Shown piece by piece: positions 6,157 to 9,962 of a DNA stretch of 9,962 nucleotides. A model generated the notes under the pieces. That model was not told where the DNA came from, searched no databases, and was given only the letters and a program-made list of their open reading frames with translations. The stretch spans positions 1-9,962 of the forward strand of contig DOHJ01000052.1 of assembly GCA_003535335.1 (NCBI GenBank). Direction: 5' to 3'. Source of the stretch: Paracoccaceae bacterium. GTDB taxonomy: Bacteria > Pseudomonadota > Alphaproteobacteria > Rhodobacterales > Rhodobacteraceae. Every line of letters starts with the position of its first letter. Positions within the stretch are counted from its first letter, which is position 1. The translations under genes and the position numbers were made by a program.

Positions 6157-7497
6157 ATGACGAATAATATGTGGGATGAAATCCGCCAGCAACTACAAGA
6201 AACAATTGGGGCAAATAATTATTCAACCTGGATTGAACCGCTAGAATTTTCCGGCATTGCAGATGGCGTTGCCAAATTTTGGGTGCCAACACAGTTTTTT
6301 GGCAACTGGATCCGTCGTAATTTTGCCGATCAAATAAAGCACCACTTAAACACTACCGGCATTGCCATAACCAGAGTCGAATTTGCTGTTGCAAAACACA
6401 CTCCGGCAAAGGGTCCAGCCGCCACAAAACCCGCCACCCCTAAACCGTTGGCACGTGAAATTGGTGCATCACTGGATTCACATTTTACATTTGACAGCTT
6501 TGTTGTTGGCAAGCCAAACGAGCTGGCCCACGCAGCAGCCAAGCGGGTGAGCGAAGGTGGGCCGGTTACATTCAACCCATTGTTTTTATACGGCGGCGTT
6601 GGTCTGGGTAAAACCCACCTGATGCATGCCATTGCCCATGATCTAAAAAAACATCAGCCGGATCTGAACGTGATCTATCTATCGGCTGAACAGTTTATGT
6701 ATAGTTTTGTGCAGGCCCTGCGTGATCGCAAGATGATGGATTTTAAACACATGTTCCGCTCGGTTGATGTTTTGATGGTAGATGATGTGCAGTTTATTGC
6801 CGGAAAAGACAGCACTCAGGAAGAATTTTTTCATACCTTTAACGCGCTGGTGGATCAAAATAAGCAGATTATCATTTCAGCTGATCGCGCGCCCGGTGAA
6901 ATCATGAAACTTGAAGAGCGGATTAAGTCGCGGCTGCAATGTGGTTTGGTGGTTGACCTGCACCCAACAGATTACGAATTGCGTTTGGGCATTTTGCAGC
7001 AGAAGGTGGAGTATTACCGCAATCAATATAAGGGACTGGTGTTGGCTGATGGCATACTTGAATTTCTGGCCCACCGGATTTCCAGTAACATCCGCGTTCT
7101 GGAAGGTGCTTTGACCCGCTTGTTTGCCTTTGCTTCACTTGTGGGCCGCGAAATAACGCTGGAGTTAACACAGGATTGTCTGGCTGATATTTTACGTGCA
7201 TCGGATCGCAAAATCACCATCGGAGAAATCCAGCGCAAAGTCAGCGAGCATTACAATATTCGCCTGAGCGATATGATCGGCCCGCGTCGGATGCGCACCC
7301 TTGCCCGGCCGCGTCAAATTGCAATGTATCTGGCCAAACAGCTGACTTCGCGCTCGCTGCCTGAAATCGGGCGTCACTTTGGCGGCCGTGATCACACCAC
7401 CGTCATACATGGCATTCGCAAAATTACAGAGCTAAAAGAGCTGGATAGCCAGATTTCCGAGGATCTGGAACTATTAAGGCGCTCTTTAGAGGCTTAA
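6157..7497 (+). CDS. dnaA: Chromosomal replication initiator protein DnaA
   Basis: DnaA is the AAA+ ATPase that binds DnaA boxes at the origin, melts the DNA and recruits the helicase. In 446 residues it shows domain I (1-80, WxxxRQQLQETIGANNYSTWIEPLEF), a short linker rich in Lys, Ala, Pro and Thr (about 81-105), and the AAA+ domain III from HFTFDSFVVGKPNELAHAAA. Walker A is GGVGLGKTH (146-154), Walker B is LMVDDVQF (206-213), the arginine finger is R259 in IKSRL, and sensor 2 is R313 in NIRVLEGAL. Domain IV carries the DNA-binding signature GGRDHTTVIHGIRKI (409-423). The ATG at 6157 gives MTNNMWDEI; another Met at residue 5 is also possible, and the ribosome site is weak for both, so the start is not certain to within four residues. 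Slightly short of the E. coli protein because the linker is short. First gene of the dnaA-dnaN-recF block. Confidence 0.98.
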   Translation: MTNNMWDEIRQQLQETIGANNYSTWIEPLEFSGIADGVAKFWVPTQFFGNWIRRNFADQIKHHLNTTGIAITRVEFAVAKHTPAKGPAATKPATPKPLAREIGASLDSHFTFDSFVVGKPNELAHAAAKRVSEGGPVTFNPLFLYGGVGLGKTHLMHAIAHDLKKHQPDLNVIYLSAEQFMYSFVQALRDRKMMDFKHMFRSVDVLMVDDVQFIAGKDSTQEEFFHTFNALVDQNKQIIISADRAPGEIMKLEERIKSRLQCGLVVDLHPTDYELRLGILQQKVEYYRNQYKGLVLADGILEFLAHRISSNIRVLEGALTRLFAFASLVGREITLELTQDCLADILRASDRKITIGEIQRKVSEHYNIRLSDMIGPRRMRTLARPRQIAMYLAKQLTSRSLPEIGRHFGGRDHTTVIHGIRKITELKELDSQISEDLELLRRSLEA

Positions 7498-7552
7498 GCC
7501 CTTGACGTGGCGCTAAATCCGGCAGAAATTCCACAAAAGACTTGAGCTGGGC

Positions 7553-7572
7553 TTGAAATAAGTTAATTTCAA
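7553..7572. repeat. Perfect dyad in the dnaA-dnaN gap (candidate operator or leader hairpin)
   Basis: TTGAAAT (7553-7559) and ATTTCAA (7566-7572) form a perfect 7-base inverted repeat around a six-base AAGTTA spacer, 16 bases before the dnaN ribosome site. It is AT-rich with no following T run, so it is more like an operator than a terminator. The 104-base gap shows no other clear element; TTGACG (7502) and TTGAGC (7542) are -35-like, but neither has a good -10 partner. Confidence 0.4.
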
Positions 7573-7588
7573 CGCCCCGACACTGTGT

Positions 7589-7593
7589 AGGAG
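7589..7593 (+). promoter_or_regulatory. Ribosome binding site of dnaN
   Basis: AGGAG lies eight bases before the dnaN ATG at 7602. It is the strongest ribosome site in the replication block, much better than that of dnaA, in line with the clamp being needed in larger amounts. Confidence 0.75.
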
Positions 7594-7601
7594 CTACGGC
7601 A

Positions 7602-8720
7602 ATGAAAATCAGTATTGAACGCGCCGCGTTACTAAAGGCCGTATCGCAAGCCCAGTCAGTGGTCGAGCGGCGCAACACAATCCCGATCTTGGCCAATGTG
7701 CTGATTGAGGCCAAAGAAGAAACCGTCAGCTTTCGTGCTACCGATCTGGATATCGAGGTGGTCGATAAAATTCTGGGCCAAGTCGAGCGTGCAGGGGCAA
7801 CCACGGTTTCTGCCGTTATGCTACATGAAATTGTGCGCAAATTACCGGACGGGGCGCTGGTGCAGCTGTCGGATGACGGCACCTCTGGTCGCTTGACGAT
7901 TGAGGCGGGGCGGTCCAACTTTTCGCTGGCAACCTTGCCCAAAGAAGATTTTCCGGTCATGGCGACTTCGGAGTATGCTTCGAATTTTACGGCAAAATCC
8001 GAAATTTTACGCCGTCTGTTTGATAAAACCAAATTTGCCATTTCAACCGAAGAAACCCGCTATTACCTGAATGGGGTTTATATGCATGTTTCTGATGTGG
8101 ATGGCGGCAAGGTGCTGCGCTGTGTGGCCACCGACGGCCATCGCCTTGCGCGGGTCGATGCAGATTTGCCAGATGGCGCGGCCGATATGGTTGGCGTGAT
8201 TGTACCGCGCAAAACCGTGAATGAATTGCGCAAACTTCTGGATAAGGACGATGTGGAAATTGCGGTTTCGGTTTCTGAAACCAAAGTGCGGTTTGTCACG
8301 CCGGAAATCACCTTAACATCCAAAGTAATAGATGGAACTTTCCCCGATTACACCCGGGTTATTCCATCCGGAAACACCAAAAAGCTCGAAGTTGACGCAG
8401 CTGAATTTGCCAAAGCCGTTGATCGTGTTGCCACTGTTTCATCGGAACGGTCCCGCGCTGTGAAACTAACATTGGACGAAGACCGGTTGATCCTTTCGGT
8501 CAATGCGCCAGATAGCGGTGCCGCCGAAGAAGAGCTGGCAGTTGCCTATGGCGACGAGCCGCTTGAAATTGGTTTTAACGCCAAATACCTGCTGGAAATT
8601 GCCAGTCAGGTAGACCGTGAAAATGCCGTGTTTATGTTCAATTCGTCTGGTGATCCAACCTTGATGCGTGAAGGCAATGATACCTCTGCTGTTTACGTTG
8701 TGATGCCGATGCGGGTGTGA
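7602..8720 (+). CDS. dnaN: DNA polymerase III beta subunit (sliding clamp)
   Basis: The beta clamp is a ring-shaped homodimer that encircles DNA and tethers polymerase III, MutS, ligase and other partners. The 372-residue protein has three clamp-fold domains: domain 1 begins MKISIERAALLKAVSQAQSV followed by the conserved VERRNTIPILANVLIEA (21-37) and LPDGALVQL; domain 2 contains ETRYYLNGVYMH and CVATDGHRLA; domain 3 contains SERSRAVKLTL. The C-terminus ends YVVMPMRV, the conserved strand that lines the partner-peptide cleft. Length is typical. The start is set by AGGAG. Its TGA stop overlaps the GTG start of recF by four bases. It lies 104 bases after dnaA and may be read both from the dnaA transcript and from its own promoter. 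Confidence 0.98.
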   Translation: MKISIERAALLKAVSQAQSVVERRNTIPILANVLIEAKEETVSFRATDLDIEVVDKILGQVERAGATTVSAVMLHEIVRKLPDGALVQLSDDGTSGRLTIEAGRSNFSLATLPKEDFPVMATSEYASNFTAKSEILRRLFDKTKFAISTEETRYYLNGVYMHVSDVDGGKVLRCVATDGHRLARVDADLPDGAADMVGVIVPRKTVNELRKLLDKDDVEIAVSVSETKVRFVTPEITLTSKVIDGTFPDYTRVIPSGNTKKLEVDAAEFAKAVDRVATVSSERSRAVKLTLDEDRLILSVNAPDSGAAEEELAVAYGDEPLEIGFNAKYLLEIASQVDRENAVFMFNSSGDPTLMREGNDTSAVYVVMPMRV

Positions 8721-9832
8721 CAGCTTTACGCGTAAAAGAGCTACGGCTTTCACATTTTCGATCTCACAAGGCGTTAAAAATCACGCTGGATGAACGCCCC
8801 GTGGCAATCTACGGGGCCAATGGTGCGGGTAAAACCAATATTTTAGAAGCCGTTTCAATGCTATCGCCCGGTCGTGGTTTGCGACGGGCCAAAGCCGATG
8901 AAATCGCCCGAAAACCCGAATCCGTGGGTTGGAAGGTAAGCGCAATCCTGCAAAGTTTGCATCAGATGCACGAGATTGAAACCAGCTCTGAAAATGGCGC
9001 GTCCCGCAATGTGCAGATTGATTGCAAATCCGCCTCGCAGGTGGCGTTGGGGCGCATTGCCCGAATTTTATGGCTGGTTCCTTCAATGGATCGTTTATGG
9101 ATCGAAGGGGCCGAGGGGCGCCGCCGGTTTTTGGACCGGATGACAATGAGCTTTGAGCCATCGCACGCCGATGTGGTTCTGAGCTATGAAAAAGCCATGC
9201 GTGAACGCAACCGTCTGCTAAAAGACAATCAGCGTGATGGCGGCTGGTATAGCGCGCTCGAAGCCCAAATGGCGCGTTCTGGCGTGCAAATGCACCAAAA
9301 CCGCATGGCCGCAATCGCCCGGCTTGTTGTTGCGCAGGCAGAGGCCAAAAGCAGCTTTCCCACCGCCAGCTTGAGACTAATTCATGCAGATGCTGCTGAT
9401 GCAATGGATCATGAGCCTGATTTATTGACAGCTTTTGGTGAAAGCCGATCGCGTGATCTGTTGGCGGGTCGCACGCTTATCGGACCACATCGGGCGGATT
9501 TGCTTGCACAGTTCAGCGCCAAGGGTGTACCCGCGCGCGATTGTTCAACCGGCGAGCAAAAAGCGCTTTTAATCTCGCTTGTCCTTGCCAACGCCCGCGC
9601 CCTAAAGGCCGAGGTGGGTGCGCCGCCTATCTTGTTGCTTGATGAAATTTCCGCACATTTAGACGCAGACAGACGCGCAGCGCTATACGATGAGATTTGT
9701 GCTTTGGGGGCGCAGGCCTGGATGTCGGGAACGGGTTCGGAACTGTTTGAGGCTTTGGGAAAACGGGCCATGTGTCTTGAAGTCAGTGAGGTTGACGGCG
9801 TGTCACAAATAATAAAACCTGAAACCATCTGA
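8717..9832 (+). CDS. recF: DNA replication and repair protein RecF
   Basis: RecF is an SMC/ABC-type ATPase that recognises gapped DNA and, with RecO and RecR, helps load RecA at stalled forks. The 371 residues contain the N-terminal LRLSHFRSHKAL, Walker A GANGAGKT (33-40), the RecF-specific SPGRGLRRAKADEIAR (50-65) and VPSMDRLWIEGAEGRRRFLDRM (121-142). The LIGPHRADL segment lies at 254-262, the ABC signature STGEQKALL at 277-285, and Walker B ILLLDEISAHLD at 305-316. Length matches the family. The start is a GTG at 8717 that shares GTGA with the dnaN stop, a classic translational-coupling overlap; the reading VTALRVKELRLSHF aligns well with the family from residue 8 or so on. No terminator follows. 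gyrB would be the expected next gene but is outside the window. Confidence 0.97.
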   Translation: MTALRVKELRLSHFRSHKALKITLDERPVAIYGANGAGKTNILEAVSMLSPGRGLRRAKADEIARKPESVGWKVSAILQSLHQMHEIETSSENGASRNVQIDCKSASQVALGRIARILWLVPSMDRLWIEGAEGRRRFLDRMTMSFEPSHADVVLSYEKAMRERNRLLKDNQRDGGWYSALEAQMARSGVQMHQNRMAAIARLVVAQAEAKSSFPTASLRLIHADAADAMDHEPDLLTAFGESRSRDLLAGRTLIGPHRADLLAQFSAKGVPARDCSTGEQKALLISLVLANARALKAEVGAPPILLLDEISAHLDADRRAALYDEICALGAQAWMSGTGSELFEALGKRAMCLEVSEVDGVSQIIKPETI

Positions 9833-9871
9833 AAAATGCCAACGCATTAATCCGTACATCGCCCAGTAACG

Positions 9872-9899
9872 TTTAACGGCTGTGCAGCGGCGCTATACT
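9872..9899 (+). promoter_or_regulatory. Candidate promoter downstream of recF, probably for the next gene
   Basis: TATACT (9894-9899) is a good -10 match, with TTTAAC (9872-9877) 16 bases upstream as a weak -35. Nothing coding is seen between 9833 and 9962, so the promoter probably serves a gene starting beyond the window, likely gyrB by conserved order. Confidence 0.4.
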
Positions 9900-9962
9900 T
9901 GGCTAAATTAAAGGCAGAAACGGCACGTAGCATCCCGCAAGCATAAGGCCGCTGGCAGTAAT

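Noticed and set aside
7424..8041. Long minus-strand frame opposite the dnaA end and dnaN
   Set aside because: It is antisense to two well-supported genes, has low-complexity serine/arginine-rich content and shows no recognisable domain.
8781..9404. 207-codon minus-strand frame opposite recF
   Set aside because: It is a shadow of the recF codons; the His/Arg/Pro/Trp-rich composition and lack of a ribosome site argue against a gene.
1..9962. CRISPR array, insertion sequence, prophage or defence system
   Set aside because: No spaced direct repeats, terminal inverted repeats, transposase, integrase or toxin-antitoxin-like genes were seen; nearly all sequence outside 5651-6156 belongs to conserved housekeeping genes.

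Overview
The window is a stretch of ordinary chromosome from an alphaproteobacterium, most likely a Rhodobacterales (Roseobacter-group) member with moderate rather than high GC. Evidence is the style of the encoded proteins (DnaA, UbiB, UbiE and RecF read like roseobacter orthologues) and the gene order fpg - enoyl-CoA hydratase - rpsT - dnaA - dnaN - recF, which I recall as typical for that order. No mobile element, CRISPR array, tRNA or rRNA was seen.

Layout. (1) 1-1146, plus strand: the 3' end of a flagellar hook-length control gene (fliK) followed by flgD, the hook-cap gene. (2) 1143-3434, minus strand: ubiE then ubiB, a two-gene ubiquinone biosynthesis operon. Its last gene meets flgD tail to tail with a 4-base overlap. 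(3) 3435-3505: a compact divergent promoter region between ubiE and mutM. (4) 3506-5177, plus: mutM/fpg (8-oxoguanine DNA glycosylase) and a crotonase-family enoyl-CoA hydratase. (5) 5178-5597: a promoter and structured leader, then rpsT (ribosomal protein S20), closed by a strong Rho-independent terminator. (6) 5598-6156: a 559-base gap before dnaA with no intact gene. It holds the rpsT terminator, a possible decayed minus-strand reading frame, a small cluster of GANTC sites and two short perfect dyads; no convincing DnaA box was found. (7) 6157-9832, plus: dnaA, dnaN and recF. A 20-base dyad lies just ahead of dnaN, and dnaN and recF overlap by the four bases GTGA. (8) 9833-9962: an intergenic end with a candidate promoter, probably for the next gene (gyrB would be expected; it is not in the window).

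Functionally the right half is a replication-initiation and repair block: DnaA opens the origin, DnaN is the sliding clamp, RecF loads recombination factors at gaps, and MutM removes oxidised guanine. UbiE and UbiB serve ubiquinone synthesis, and the flagellar pair serves hook assembly. All ten genes belong to well-known families. I did not find a new system. The items most worth a second look are the 559-base dnaA upstream region with its possible broken small membrane-protein gene, the dyads flanking dnaA, the structured rpsT leader, and the flagellar/ubi junction.
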